NCBI GenBank assembly: GCA_030063045.1
Contig: JAQSEB010000032.1
Location: 1,054,001 to 1,118,000 of the forward strand
Direction of reading: 5' to 3'
Length of the DNA: 64,000 nucleotides
Source: Pratylenchus scribneri
Lineage: Eukaryota; Nematoda; Chromadorea; Rhabditida; Pratylenchidae
Below, piece by piece: positions 21,793 to 34,149 of this stretch. A program made the position numbers and the translations under genes. A model generated the notes under the pieces. That model was not told the DNA's origin. It was given only the letters and a program-made list of their open reading frames with translations, and searched no databases. Position 1 is the first letter of the stretch. The number at the start of each line of letters is the position of its first letter.

Positions 21793-23391
21793 ATGAAAAT
21801 AAAAATAAATTATTATCCAATTTCAATTTTATCCCTTCAAATTCTTTTCATTTTCCCATTGTTCGTTGAATCAATCAAGGATTTGGATGGAGGCAAGCAA
21901 AAATAGTGTGGGGATTAATTAGGCAAATTCCGGCTTAAACTTGAAGCCTTAATCTCAATCTCATATCCGTATCCATTCAATTCTCTTTTTTTTTTGGTAG
22001 AAATCAATGTCATTGAATTGGTTGAAAACTCAAAAGACCCATACATTGTTTTCAATGAGAAGAAAAAGGGCGGATTCACACGAGAGGAATTGGAGACTCA
22101 TTTTCAAACACTTTCGGATTTGATAAAGTCCGATGAGACGGTGGCCAAAAGCAGAAAAAAAGCAGCCATAAAAAGTGAGGGAAATGGAATAGAATTATAT
22201 CAATTAATTATGCGGTGAATTATAGAATTGGAAAAAATGCGCGATGAATTGGCCAAAGATGCCAAAGATATTGGTAAAGGGAGGGATGGATTTATTCCCC
22301 TTTATTAACTGATATTCAAGAATTTGAGATTGGTCCTACTACTGAAGAGACCGTTCCAACAGAAGATAATGAACCCGAAAATAATGGGCCATTGGCGGAT
22401 TCAGAAAATGTGGGGAAAAAGGAAGATCAATCCAAGGAGGAGGAATCGAAAGAAAGTGAAGGGGAAGAAGCAAATAATGGGCCAAATGAAAACGATCAGC
22501 AGCAGGCACCACCGGCGGATGAAGAGGAAGAAAATGAGAATTCAAATGAAGAAAAAGGTCCAAAAGAAGAAGAGGAAAAAGCCAATGCCAATGAGAAAGA
22601 AGAAAAGGATGAGGAAGAGGAAAAGGACACAGAAGATGGGCCATCGGTGAATCCAACTGCTGAAAATGATGCGGCAGAAGAACACGTGCAACCACCGGAA
22701 AAATCAAAGGAAAATAGTGGAGAGGATGAAGAGGAAAATGATGAAAAGGAAAAAGTGAAAAGCAAGGAAGAAGAAGACAAAGGGAAAGAGGAAGAAAATG
22801 TACCGGAAGAAGGATCATCAGAAGATGGACCAAATGAAGGAAAAAAGAAGGACGATGGAACGGATGAGGAAAAGGAGAAAATTGGGCCAAAACCAACGAA
22901 AGAAAAGAAGGGACATAAGCCTAGCAAAGTGGAATCATCCGAGCCAGAAGATGAGAAGCCACAGCCTCCGAATAGCCCAGAGAAGGATGCCGGCGAGAGT
23001 GGGCCTTCAGAGGATCCAGAATATTCGGAGGAGGAATCGGGGCCGAATGAAGAAGAGAAAACGGCCACAATGAAACCAAAGAGGAGAAAAAATAGACGTA
23101 GAAGACCAAAAGGCGATATTGCATTGAATTGCCGCCGGCACATACATCAATGTTTTCAGGAAGAATATCAAAAAGGAATGGCCATATATTGCAAAGGTAA
23201 ATGGGAAAGGGGAATCAGTGATGGATTGGATTGGAATTTGCACAGGAACTTGTGGCCAATTGGGCAAAAGAAATGTGGACATTGGCAAAAATTGCAGGGA
23301 ATTGGCCCGGGAAGGACTTTGTTCGGATGGAATGTGGGGCGATAAAATGGACAAATATTGCCATAAAAGTTGCACTAGATTGAGAGGATAA
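21793..23391 (+). CDS. Acidic secreted protein with two C-terminal ShKT domains
   Basis: Exon 1 (21793-21892) gives a hydrophobic signal peptide (ISILSLQILFIFPLFVES). It appears to be followed by a GC-AG intron (GGAG/GCAAGC ... TTGGTAG), the only reading I found that keeps the frame. A short helical segment follows, then about 250 residues very rich in Glu, Lys, Asp, Asn and Pro, a basic patch (MKPKRRKNRRRRPKGD), and two six-cysteine ShKT modules. The first is interrupted by a 60-bp intron (AAAG/GTAAATGG...TTTGCACAG) and reads NCRRHIHQC, then AIYCKGTCG; the second has KNCRELAREGLC and KYCHKSCTRL, then the stop. ShKT (SXC) modules are common in nematode surface and secreted proteins and enzymes and do not by themselves mean a toxin. 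Reading through the last intron gives a longer but false C-terminus. Confidence 0.78.
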
Positions 23392-23888
23392 TTCCAAAAC
23401 TTCTTTGTTTATTCCCACTTTTTATGAGAGATTAATTTGAGCCATTGGTTTGGTTGCCATGCCACGAATATTTCCGAAAGCATTTCCATCCAATTCACCA
23501 TTTTTCCATTTATATATAAATTATTAAAAATATCCGTTTTAATTTTTTATCCCTAATAATCCTTTCAATCCAATTTCCACCCAAAAATCCCCAGCAAATC
23601 CTCGTCCTAATCCCAATCGATCCTTTTTCAAAATACCTCCAATTTTCCACGTCACATTCCCCCAGCATTTTCTCATCATAACAACAAAAAGAGTAAACCT
23701 CGCTGTTTGGCCGTTAAATTGAACAAATTTGTCCCATTCCATCATTTTCCTCCCCTCACTTTATGAATCATCCACAACCCCCAAATTTATTTAATTACCG
23801 GTCGGAATCATTTTTTGGGGAGAATATTTTTATTTCCCAACATCATTTTCTTTCATTTCACCTGTTCATAGAATATTTATCCATTAAA
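23392..23888. other. Intergenic spacer
   Basis: No gene or RNA found. Contains the 3' region of the ShKT gene and the 5' region of the nucleoredoxin gene. Confidence 0.5.
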
Positions 23889-25626
23889 ATGGCTGAGCTT
23901 CTTTCCGGTTCAACATTGGTTTTCCAAGATGGCACAAAAATGCCGGCTGAAGAACATTTAAAGGACAAAATTGTTTGTTTATATTTTTCGGCTGGTTGGT
24001 GTGGCCCATGTCATCGTTTTACGCCAATTTTGAAGGTAAATCCACATTTCCTTGGCCATTTTTATTTAAATAAATCCCAAAAATAGAAATTCTACGAGGA
24101 TATCAAGGCTGAGGGCATTCAAAATTTTGAGGTGGTCTTTCTCAGTTGGGATGAAAGTGCCGAGGAGCAGGAAGAATATTTTCGAGATGTACACGGCCAA
24201 TGGGCACGATTGGAGCATAAAGACCCAAAGAATAAGTAGGGGAATTTAGTGGGAATACTGTAATGGAAATATGGAGTGGATGGACATCTATGAATATTGC
24301 TTTAGGCATTAATCAAAATAGAATTCCCTTTTTAATTTAATATTATGAATAAGCTCTTTCAAAAATACCAAAATATTTCCTTTCTTTTTTTGTGCAGAGA
24401 CTTGGGCGACAAATTCAATGTCCAAGGAATTCCTTCATTAAAATTAATAAAGCCAAATGGAAATGAAGTTATTGGTGAATGTGTTCGACAATTGCATGTG
24501 AATTTGAGGGAAATTAAAGGAACAAACATTCCATCCATGTTTATTCAGGTTCCAACTGATCATTATTGTGATATTTGTCGAGATTCTGTCGGTGATGCTT
24601 GGTTCAAGGTGGAATTGGTATTTTTGGAAAATTAAATCCATTAATTTTAGTGTCAAACATGCGAAGACTATGATTTGTGCCGAAAATGCAAAACACATTT
24701 GGTTTTGAGTCCAGAACATCAATTCAAGGAAATATCAAAAGCGGATATTACGGTAGGGGTGGGGGACCCATGAAAATGAAAAGTGTTTATGTCACCTCAA
24801 AGGTGTAAATTTATTGTATTACTCACCTAAAAAATTAAAATTTACATTGAAATGTAAAATGAGTGATACAAGAAAAAAGGAATTGACAAAAAAAACATTC
24901 TTTCCGGAAAATACAAAAAATCAGAATTCTTTCCGGAAAACACAAAAAAAAATCAGAATTCATTTCGGAAAACACAAAAAATCAGAATTCTTTCCGGAAA
25001 ACACAAAAAATCAGAATTCTTTCCGGAAAACACAAAAAATCAGAACTCTTTCCGGAAAACACAAAAAATTAGAATTCTTTCCGGAAAACACAAAAAATCA
25101 GAATCTTTCCGGAAAACACAAAAAAAATCAGAATCTTTCCGGAAAACACAAAAAAATCAGAATTCATTCCGGAAAACACAAAAAATCAGAATTCTTTCCG
25201 GAAAACACAAAAAATCAGAATTCTTTCCGGAAAACACAAAAAATCAGAATCTTTCCGGAAAACACAAAAAATCAGAATTCTTTCCGGAAAACACAAAAAA
25301 TCAGAATTCTTTCCGGAAAACACAAAAAATCAGAATTCTTTCCGGAAAACACAAAAACACATCTAATCAGAAAACATATCTTTCCGGAAAAAATCGTTCT
25401 CCTTTCTATTTCAGTCATTAAATCAAAATCCCATTTTCTTTCATCTCTTTTACCATTTTAAAATAATAATTTTTGTATTTTGTTAACAAATTTGCACTTT
25501 TGTTTTGACTGACAATGAGGAAAATCCACAGTACACAACACAATGAAAGAATTTGCCTATTTTTAGGAGAAAAAGGCCAGTGAAATTTGGGGAAAATGGA
25601 TGGAAAAATATGAAGAAATGAATTAA
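23889..25626 (+). CDS. Nucleoredoxin-like thioredoxin with a ZZ-type zinc finger
   Basis: Cytosolic disulfide oxidoreductase of the tryparedoxin/nucleoredoxin group joined to a ZZ finger. The first exon codes MAELLSGSTLVFQDG with the active site AGWCGPCHRF at residues 35-44. The fold continues through VVFLSWDESAEEQEEYF and FNVQGIPSLKLIKPNG, which has the cis-Pro. A second block, HYCDICRDSVGDAWFKC then CEDYDLCRKC, gives the CxxC pairs of a ZZ finger, ending in EHQF. The last exon (25567-25626) ends EKKASEIWGKWMEKYEEMN. About 222 residues. The 815-bp last intron (24752-25566) contains the 27-28 bp minisatellite. The ZZ finger probably recruits a partner, but which one cannot be seen. Confidence 0.85.
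24897..25388. repeat. Minisatellite array in the last nucleoredoxin intron
   Basis: About 18 copies of the same TTCCGGAAAACAC + A-run + TCAGAATTC unit as the array at 2742-4687, same orientation relative to the window. Its first unit (TTCCGGAAAATACAAAAAA) and last units are diverged, as at array edges. A 215-codon open frame crosses it but is an artefact of the repeat. Confidence 0.93.
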
Positions 25627-26123
25627 ATGGGAAATATATTCTATTTTTGAGGAATTTTAACTGTGATTTTGAATTTTTCGATATTTTGAATGAATAAAAA
25701 AACGTCAATTTTATTGTTGATTAATTTTTATTTTGCATACTTTACCGATAATTGTGAAAAAATTGTGTCAAAAGAAAGAATATTCATTAATAATTTATTC
25801 TAATAATATTTTGAACATTTCAAAAATCGTTTTATTTGGTGAGAAATCAAAAATTCACAAAATTTGTCAAAAATTGAATGAAATTTATGAGGGAATTTTA
25901 ATATTTTGAATGAATGGCAAATAATCACAAAATATTTCGTTGATTGAATCGAATTGGGGAAAAATTGAAACATTTAAATATGTACAGAGAATAATGGCAC
26001 TCTGAATTTCAATTAAAATGTTAAAAATGAAATGGAATAGCAAATTTGGATTGAAAATAAATCGAGAGAAAATTATGGCCAATAAAAATGAGGAAATGGC
26101 AAAAATAAAATTAAATTGAAATA
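25627..26123. other. Intergenic spacer between convergent genes
   Basis: AT-rich 3' regions of the nucleoredoxin gene (+) and ELT-1 (-). No gene seen. Confidence 0.55.
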
Positions 26124-29100
26124 TCACCAAATGTTGCCGGTGGCCTGTGTCATTTTTGCAGTTGTTTCCTTCAGCAATAAATTTCCACCATTGACGGTGC
26201 CATCAGAAGTCGATGGGAAAAATGCCAATGAAGGGCGATAGGAAGGAGGGCATCCGTTGGATAAGGGCTGAAAAAAAAAATTAAATTTATGGTTGAAATA
26301 TGCGAAAATGTGAACATCATTAAAAATGGCAATGGCAGATTGTGCATCCGGAGAGCACGCAGATGAAAGGGCAGCGGTGGATGCGGCAGCAAATTGAAGT
26401 GCGGCAGCTGAAGCCGGATGATGATAATGATGATGAATATTTATTGAATTAGAGCAGAGAAGATGAGGTGGATGGGATTGTGGGGGAATGGGCGCGGATT
26501 GTGTCGTGGCCAAACCTCCGCCAATTTGGCCATTAAAGGGAGGGAAATGGAATGTGCCACCATTGCCGCCTGCATTATTGTTGGCCATCATTGCGGATAC
26601 CGTCGTGTCGAGCGAATCAATCGCAATTTGCTGAATATTTTAATTTTATTATGCGATGTTTATTGCCAATACTCCTCACATTTGAGAATTCCGCTTCAGA
26701 CATTTCCATTTTGGTGGCCATCACCGTCGATTCAACGGCCCCATTTGTTGGCGGCTGTTCACGTTTGAATCCTCCTCCATTTTCCTCCTTCGCCATTGAC
26801 TTTCTGCCAGTTTTTGTGCCCACTTTTCGGTTTCTTTGCTGAATTTGGTCCTTTTTCATTCCAGGTGGTCGAGGCTGCTGAAAATGTGAAAAATATTGAG
26901 ATTGGCTGTGTTGATTAATTGGAGGCCCTTGGAATTGCGCAACAGATGCAATGGGGGATGGGCTATATATTTTTGGGGCTATTTTGATTGTGAATGCCGA
27001 ATTTAGATTGATCGTCCCATTCCCCAACCTCCACTCCCTTTTTCATATTGCCGGCCAAGGTCACTTTTATTTGAAAAAGAATTCCCTTCAAGTCATTTTA
27101 AAGGTTTTACACGGAAAGGGAGATTCCATGGCTTATGGCCATATTTGAAGTTTTCCATCCTCCTCTTACCCCGTGTAATTTGTAATAAAGGCCACATGCA
27201 TTGCAAACGGGTTGCTGTTGATGATTTCGACGCCATAAAGTTGTTATCTGGCAAAAATATTTCTTTGCCATCAAATTCCCTGCCAATTCACCTGTGTTCG
27301 GCAATTTGCACAAATCACGCCAGTCCTTTTTTGGGTGATCTGCTAATTTTGGGAGAATAATAAACAGGGGTAATTGATTATGAAAAAAGAGGGCGGAATG
27401 GATTTTTATAGTTTATTTGTTTGGGTTGGATTTGTTTTGGTCAACACTTTTTTGCGTCTTATCTGATCCGCTCCTTCGAAACTGCCCGCAATTGAGTGAT
27501 GAAGAAGCCACCGATCCGATCTGTGCCATTTCCCCTCCATTTTACCTATTCATTTTCCCACAAAACAATTAAAGGCTAATCCCGCTCTGTCCAACCCCAA
27601 ATATGCCCCTTGGCCTCCTCTTTCGGCCATCACTCATCCTTCACCACATAACCGCGCAATTCTTCTTCCACTAAAAACTTTCTTATTCCCTTTTTGGACA
27701 ATGCCGACGCCTCTCCAAAGAAAATGTCCCAAGGGAGGTTAATTCCATCTTATTGCCCAGAAAAACGGTGGCAATTCAGGTGGAAATTGAGGGCAACAAA
27801 AAAAGGAGAGATGATTCAATACCTGGGCCATAGACCATAATTCAAAAAGGAAATAACCAAAATGGGAAAGCGATATACCAAATTGTAGAGGGCACCTTGG
27901 GTATTCAAATGGCTTATCGCCTTCCTGAATTGGTTATTGCCTCGTTGAACTATGGCCAAAAGGAATTCCATATACTGATTCTCATTAATAAACTTTTTGC
28001 GGAAAATAAAACAAGTTAAAATGAGAACGAATCCTAGTTTAGTTCAATTTGTGAATTAATTAATTTTGCCCCCTATTTCTGTACCTGCCGCTTTTTTGGC
28101 TTTTCCAACGGTCTCTGTTGTCCATTGTTCATTCGTTGGTACAATCCGCATGCATTGCACAAATAATGCCCTTGGGCATCCCTTCGCCACAATGGCGTTT
28201 GAGTGACGCCGCAATTTACGCATTGCCGATTTTCCAAATCCATTTGAGCTTTAATTAAGGAAAACGGGGTAAATGGCCAATTCCAAATTTGTGGCTAACT
28301 TGGCTTTTTCCCCTTTGCCGTCGAATTTGTCCCATTGCTCGTATTTTTTGCCTTTGACCGTTTTCCACTTTCAACAATCGGCCCAAATGCATTTTGGCCA
28401 ATTGAGGGCTGGGAATTGGCCAAAAAATGGGGGAGGGCAGAATGGTGGATTGATGGATGAATGGGTAAATCCTCTTCGGATGATTCCGATGTGGAAGGAT
28501 GTTGGGATTGTTGCGAGGCGGAGGAGGCGGTGGACGCGGATGAAGTGGAAAAATAGCCGGACGAAGAGACGGCAGATTTGGATGCGCTGCAAAACATTTT
28601 GGATTATGCCAAAAAATTGAGTTTATTTTACCTCTCCTCCGTTTGATTGCCAATTTCGTCAATTCTTCCATTCAATTGTTGTTGTCCTGTTGTTGGGAAG
28701 AATGAACTTTGGCAATGCAATGCACTCCCATAATAGGTGTAGGCATCACCATTTGGTGCATAATAATTAGTTGTTGTGCCGGTGGTGGGTGCCGAAATAT
28801 ATCCCGCATAGAATTGTTGATTTTGGCCACTAGAAAATGGATTTGTGGCCAAATCCATCGAAGTGGATTGGCCACCGCTTCCATTTGCCTCTGTGTTCTG
28901 CATCATCGCTTGATTGTACCAAAAGAAGGCTAAATTTTGGAGGATAATTCGGTGCCATTATTCCTTTTATTCATACGTTGTGCTTGCGCATAATAGGCAG
29001 CCGCATTGCCGGCACCAAATTGGTCAAAAAGTGTGAAGGAATGATGATTATGATGGGATTGCTGGAAAATGTTTGAATATAATGTTGATTATCCATTTTA

Positions 29101-29319
29101 GTCCCACCCATTCCCAATGCTAATAATAATGGGCCTTCTCCTTCTCCTTTTCCTCACCTCTTCTTCTTGTCTTTCCGCCTGATCTCCGCTTCCATTTGCC
29201 ATTCCCCTTCCTCCATTTCTTGCAGCAGTTTCATCCCCAGCTGCAACTTTTACGGCCATTCCATCCACATTATTATTATTATTATGGATTGGATGATGGG
29301 AATGGCCGTTGGCCAACAT
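26124..29319 (-). CDS. elt-1: ELT-1-type GATA transcription factor with two zinc fingers
   Basis: Nuclear factor binding WGATAR sites; ELT-1 specifies epidermis in C. elegans. It has both fingers of the GATA1-6 group. The N-finger exon (about 28090-28255) reads [20 protein letters not shown] then [12 protein letters not shown] (CxxC-17-CxxC). The C-finger is split: VICANCRTQ, an intron near 27250-27300, then [19 protein letters not shown] and LYYKLHG, then an exon with [18 protein letters not shown], the basic tail that contacts DNA. N-terminal exons are Ser/Tyr/Asn-rich ([24 protein letters not shown]). C-terminal exons end [12 protein letters not shown]. The chosen start [16 protein letters not shown] is the first plausible one; an upstream exon is possible. 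The N-finger has [11 protein letters not shown] where relatives usually have YFKMN plus a short linker. Confidence 0.9.
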
Positions 29320-31509
29320 TTATCGGTGGCAGAAAGCCTTGATTGCCGGCAAAATTGAGAAAATCCTTGATTAAAATTTAGAATTAAAAATGGAAGTCGA
29401 GAATGCGCGGGAATGAGAGTATGGCGAGGCGATCAAGATAAGCATAAAATTGAGAGGAGAATTGGAGCACAAAAGGGGATCAACAAAACAAAGCAAAAGG
29501 GAGGTAATTGGGTTGAAATGAAATCCGGGAATTAGAATGAATTAAAAATGGAGGCAAATGTGAAGGAAGGGAAGGAGGGAATGAGGTAAATGCGAAAATG
29601 AAGTAAAGCAAAACAAATATCAAAAGAGGAATGAATGGGTGAAGGGAGGGAAGAGGAGGACCCGTTTTGCCATTGGCGGCATCATGCGTAGAACCCAATT
29701 AAAGGTAAAGAAGGGGAAAGGAGAAGGATACGGTGGTGGCTGGGGAATTGTCAAAAGAGGGAAAAATGTTGAGGGGAATTGGCTTTTATGGGCAATTTTG
29801 GTAAAAAGGCAAAAATTGTTGGTTTTCATTCAAATATTTTTGAAGGCCAACCAATTGGATCAAAAAAATTGACAATTAAATTTCATTAAAAATATTTAAA
29901 TTCTTTTTTCCATTTATTCCTTTTTTCTTCTACCAATCAAATTGGACCACCCGCCGCGGGGGCTTTGGGCCTTAAGACTAATAAAAACAATCAGATTAAA
30001 TGAAATGGCGCCGATAAAATCAAGTAATGGAGGGGAAGAAGGAGGCTGGAAGAAAGGCCATTTTGCTTATCGAAACTTAGAGGGAATGGCAAAAAAGGGC
30101 AACATTAATTGATGAGAAGGGGAATGGGCGATGATTGCGATCAACAAATTGGCCGAAAGAAGGGAGGGGAATTAAAGGAAGATTGAGGCAGATTATCGCT
30201 GGAGGGGGATGACTGGCTGGAAAGGGCATGCGAAAATGGAAAGGGCAAAAAGTGGCAAAATGGTTGGTGGCCAATGATTTTCCCTTCCTTTTTGCATGCC
30301 TTCCTTCCCTCACTCAGACAATCCTCCTCCCCATTCCATTCCATCCATTCAAAGGGCATTAAATGGGCAAAAGGCAAATGTTGGGGAGGAAGGAATGGAC
30401 ACGCCCCAATCCTCCCTTCCAATTCTTTTTATTCGGCTTCAGCCCTGAAAAACGGAGGAGAAGGCTGGCGGCGACGGGCGACGACAGTATGGCCGAAGGA
30501 GGATTGAAGGGGGAGGGGGGGGGGGGGGGGTGAAAAAACTGGATAGAATGGAGAGGAATATTCCTCCATATTCTTAAAATGTGTGAATGGCCGATCACCG
30601 AGTTTATTCCAATCCCATTTATTCATTCATTCAGTGCCATTCTCGCCCAATTCTCGCCAAATTGTTTATTGGCCAATAATAATTCGATGATGCCAACAAT
30701 GTGTGTTTGGCCTAAACCGGCTAATCCCTTCTTATCCCACATTGTTCATTCGTTCAATCTTTGTTTAATTCCCTTAAATTCAATCCAATCCAGTGCATTT
30801 TATTAGTGCAGTCATTTTCATTGTCAACAACCCACCCCCTCCATTTTAGTTTTGATAACCATCTTCGCCAATTTTCCCTCATTCAAGAGTTTTGTTTCCA
30901 TCACAAATTTACGGGCATCACATTCCTCAAATGTCCTTCATTGCCCTCTTCTTTCTTGCTCATTTTCTTGTCGCGCGGAGGTTTTTATGCTCGCTCATTA
31001 ATTAAATTGGAATCGACTTTGCGCATTTGGATTGGATGACAAGGAAATAATGAAAGGGGGGAAAGAGGAAAAAGTTGATCGGGATTTGAAAGGCAAAGGC
31101 AAATGGCATTCATTTCAAACAAGGAAATACATGCCCAGTTATCAAAATCATTTTACCCATAAAATCATTGAATTTGTTTATAATTTTTCATATCGAAAAA
31201 TCAACAATTTTTGAAGCTTTAAAAATTGAATAACTCTTTTTTAAACCCAAATCTGTCTATAGTCTAGCTCTAACTCTCAGCTTATCCTAAGTCCCAATTT
31301 ATTTATGGCCAAATTAATATGGCCTCAAAAATTGTTGACTTTTTCTATGCGAATTCAATGATTTTATTGGTATAAAAATTATAATATTTTCTCATTTTTT
31401 AAAAAATTTTTTTGGAGTAGAGGAGGGGAGACCAATTTACAGCGGTCGGTCTCATCATATTTTCCCTCATCATAATCATAATAATCGTCGTTGTCTCCTC
31501 AGAAATTAT
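29320..31509. other. Gene-poor low-complexity region upstream of elt-1
   Basis: G/A-rich then C/T-rich stretches (AAGGGAGG, GGGAAGG blocks) with no convincing gene. Open frames are short, low in complexity and overlap on both strands. A 16-base G run lies at 30515-30530. The region probably holds regulatory or 5' untranslated sequence of elt-1. Confidence 0.5.
30515..30530 (+). repeat. Poly-G run (16 G)
   Basis: Uninterrupted 16 G just after GGGGGA, on the 5' side of elt-1. Confidence 0.9.
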
Positions 31510-31740
31510 TTATTTTTTGGGAATATTGCCTCGGGGCGAAATCTGTTGGGAGAAATCATCGAAGGTAAAGACAGCCAAATTGGAGGCGAATCCTTCCAAA
31601 AAATACGGTGCAAAGAGGAGAAGGAATAAGGCCAAAATGATTAATGAGGCCACACGACATTTTTGACTGAATTTTGTTGTGCTTTCATTAAAGTTGGCCA
31701 TATTCTTCCCCAATTCGTTCGTTGATTGCATCAAAAAAGC
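31510..31740 (-). CDS. Probable last exon of a membrane protein (unidentified)
   Basis: After an acceptor (AATTTTTCAG at about 31750-31741) an open frame codes AFLMQSTNELGKNMANFNES, then a hydrophobic segment RVASLIILALFLLLFAPYF, then a polar tail ending SPRGNIPKK. The polar helix before a membrane segment resembles tail-anchored or SNARE-like proteins, but the short tail after it argues against a classic SNARE and I cannot name it. Possible upstream exons on the same strand are a frame with GEYAPLFGGPKIDEPEANK near 32190-32090 and one with CQGKWQQFLRKADRIG near 32660-32610 that ends at a GTGAGG donor. Confidence 0.45.
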   Translation of the reverse strand, partial: AFLMQSTNELGKNMANFNESTTKFSQKCRVASLIILALFLLLFAPYFLEGFASNLAVFTFDDFSQQISPRGNIPKK

Positions 31741-33236
31741 CTGAAAAATTTGCATATTTTCCCTTCATTCTTTCGCCATTTTCTTCATCATTTATTTCTG
31801 TTTGCCCCAATTAATTGCAAAAAAAACATCGATGGATATTTGGCCGATTGAGCAAAAAAAGTGGGGGGAAGGCACGCGTTCAACTGGGAATAGAAAGGCG
31901 GCATCCGGCCAAAATGAAATCATCGAACAGAATGGAAGGCAAAATATTCTGTTAAAAAAGACGGCAATCGAGCAAAAAAATACTGCGGTTGAAATGAAAT
32001 GGATGTAGGCAAAATTGTGGAGGAATTATACCCCATCCCAACATCCCCAAAGGGCAAAAATTCATTCTTTTCCCCTCAATTCATCCAAATTCCCCAAGTT
32101 TTTTTGTCGGAAGCACTTTATTGGCTTCAGGCTCGTCAATTTTGGGACCGCCAAAGAGTGGGGCATATTCCCCTGTCATGCACATTGCCTCAATTCACAT
32201 TCATTCAGCAGATTGCCTTGGCGTGTGCCCAATTGTTTCGAATCGGCCCCTTTGATTCGGCCCCCCACTTTTTAAATGGAAAGAATATTTGCCCTAGTAG
32301 AGAATCCTTTTTTGAATATTTTTGAATATTATTGCGCATTGGAAAATTATTATTCATATTTGGCTGATAAAATCGAGTGGGGATGAGCCAAAATTGGATT
32401 ACAACAACAAAAAAGTGGATGGTGGATGGAGAAGGAGGAGAGGAATAAATCACTCAAAAATCATGGAATATTAAATATTATGTGAAAACTTGGAGGTCGA
32501 AGGCCGATGGGGTAGGGGAAGGGTCAGCCAAACCCTCAGCCCTTCCGGGGCCCATTCCCCTTCCCCTCCTCCACCCAATTTAATAGGTCTATTCATTCAT
32601 TTCCTCACCAATTCGATCAGCCTTCCTTAAAAATTGCTGCCATTTTCCCTGACACTTTTCATTTGAAAAATATTTTCCCAGCCATTTTTGCTTCTTCCTT
32701 GCAAAGTGTTCAATGGAAATAGAGAGAAGCTTTTGATGGGAAGTTTATTGAATGAAAAGGGAGGATTGGCCACAATGAAAATTGGAATTGAAAGGTGGAT
32801 TATAAAAGGAAAGGGAAAAGCGGAAGAACAAAACAAAAAAAATGTTTGGGAATTCATTCTTGGGAAATTTTGTAGTTTTTGTCCTTTTTGAAAAATATTT
32901 GGGGGTTGGAGATTTCGAAAAGCAGAGAAGGGGACGGCGAAGGGAATGGCCCATTTTGTGGGGGAAATGCCAAAAAATGAAAGGGACTTTGGCCATCTCA
33001 AATTGAACTTTTGCCAAAATCAAACCTCAAATCAAATCGTCATTTTCTCGCTTCATCCACCCTCCCCTCTCTTCTATTCATTATTCATCCATTTATTGGG
33101 CCATATATCCCACCCTTCGCATCCATTTGACCCCATTATTTGTGCTCCATTTTCGCCTTTCATTTCGAAAAAGGGAAACTGTCAAGAAGAAGAAGGTGGA
33201 AGGGAATGAAGAAAAATGGAAAAGAAAGGGGGGAGA

Positions 33237-33248
33237 GGGGGGGGGGGG
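33237..33248 (+). repeat. Poly-G run (12 G)
   Basis: Twelve G following GGGGGGAGA in a purine-rich block. Confidence 0.9.
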
Positions 33249-34149
33249 TGGCAAAAGCGGCGAATTCCCAACGGGCACCGGGTGGAGCGATGAGGAGGAG
33301 AAAGTGGCTAAAAGGCGCACCGAGGAATCGAGAATTGTGGAATGGCCAAATCGGCTGGAATTTTGAGAGGAGGGAAAATGGCAATTGGCCTAGTTGAGAA
33401 TGGCCACAACAAAAGGACAACACCTTTCCCGTTGAATTGGATTTGATTTTTGTGTTGCCTATTTCGCACCAAAATATGCCTAAAAGTTGGATGTCACTTT
33501 TTTGGATGATGATGATGGCCGTCAATGTCCAATTCCTTTGGGGCATAATATGCATAAGAAGAAGAGGATGGCCGCCTTCCTTTCCCCTCGGGGGCAAATA
33601 ATTCTGCCATTTTTTATGTTGGGGACTCAAAATTGAAGAGGAAAATAGAACAAAATGAAGGGCAAGGGGTGGAGGGGGTGCCAATTTTAATTGGAAACAT
33701 TTGGCAGTGGTAAAAAAGGCCGAAAAGTGGGATTTCCATGAAAAGAGGTGATGTGCTTTGTTTCTTCCTCAAAAGGGAATTATGCAAATTTGGATAGCCT
33801 CCTTAAAATTTTATTGGGCGGCTAGGCCAATTTCACATTTGGAAGAGGCCATTCAAAGAGGGGGTGTTGTGATTGACGACAGCTAGGGGCGAAGGGGAAT
33901 TGACAGCTGAAATTGAGAATGGCGGTTGGCCCTTTCAAAATAGAGGATTCGAGATTTTGGAGGCGCAAATTGGGAAATGAATGAATGAATTGATGGATTG
34001 AGGAATTGTGAGGGGAATTATTTGGTGAGAATATTCCCTTTTGGGATTAGCCGAAATGAAGAAGACTTTGGGCTGGCAAAATATTGGCAATAATTGAGGG
34101 AGATTATGGCATTAATATTTATTTATTTATAAAATTCTAAAATATTTAA

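Noticed and set aside
22339..23143. Long minus-strand open frames rich in Ser/Phe/Leu
   Set aside because: They are the complement of the Glu/Lys-rich ShKT exon; the plus strand has the signal peptide and cysteine modules.
24814..25461. 215-codon open frame through the minisatellite
   Set aside because: The frame is open only because the repeat unit lacks stops in that phase; it lies in an intron and has no independent coding signal.
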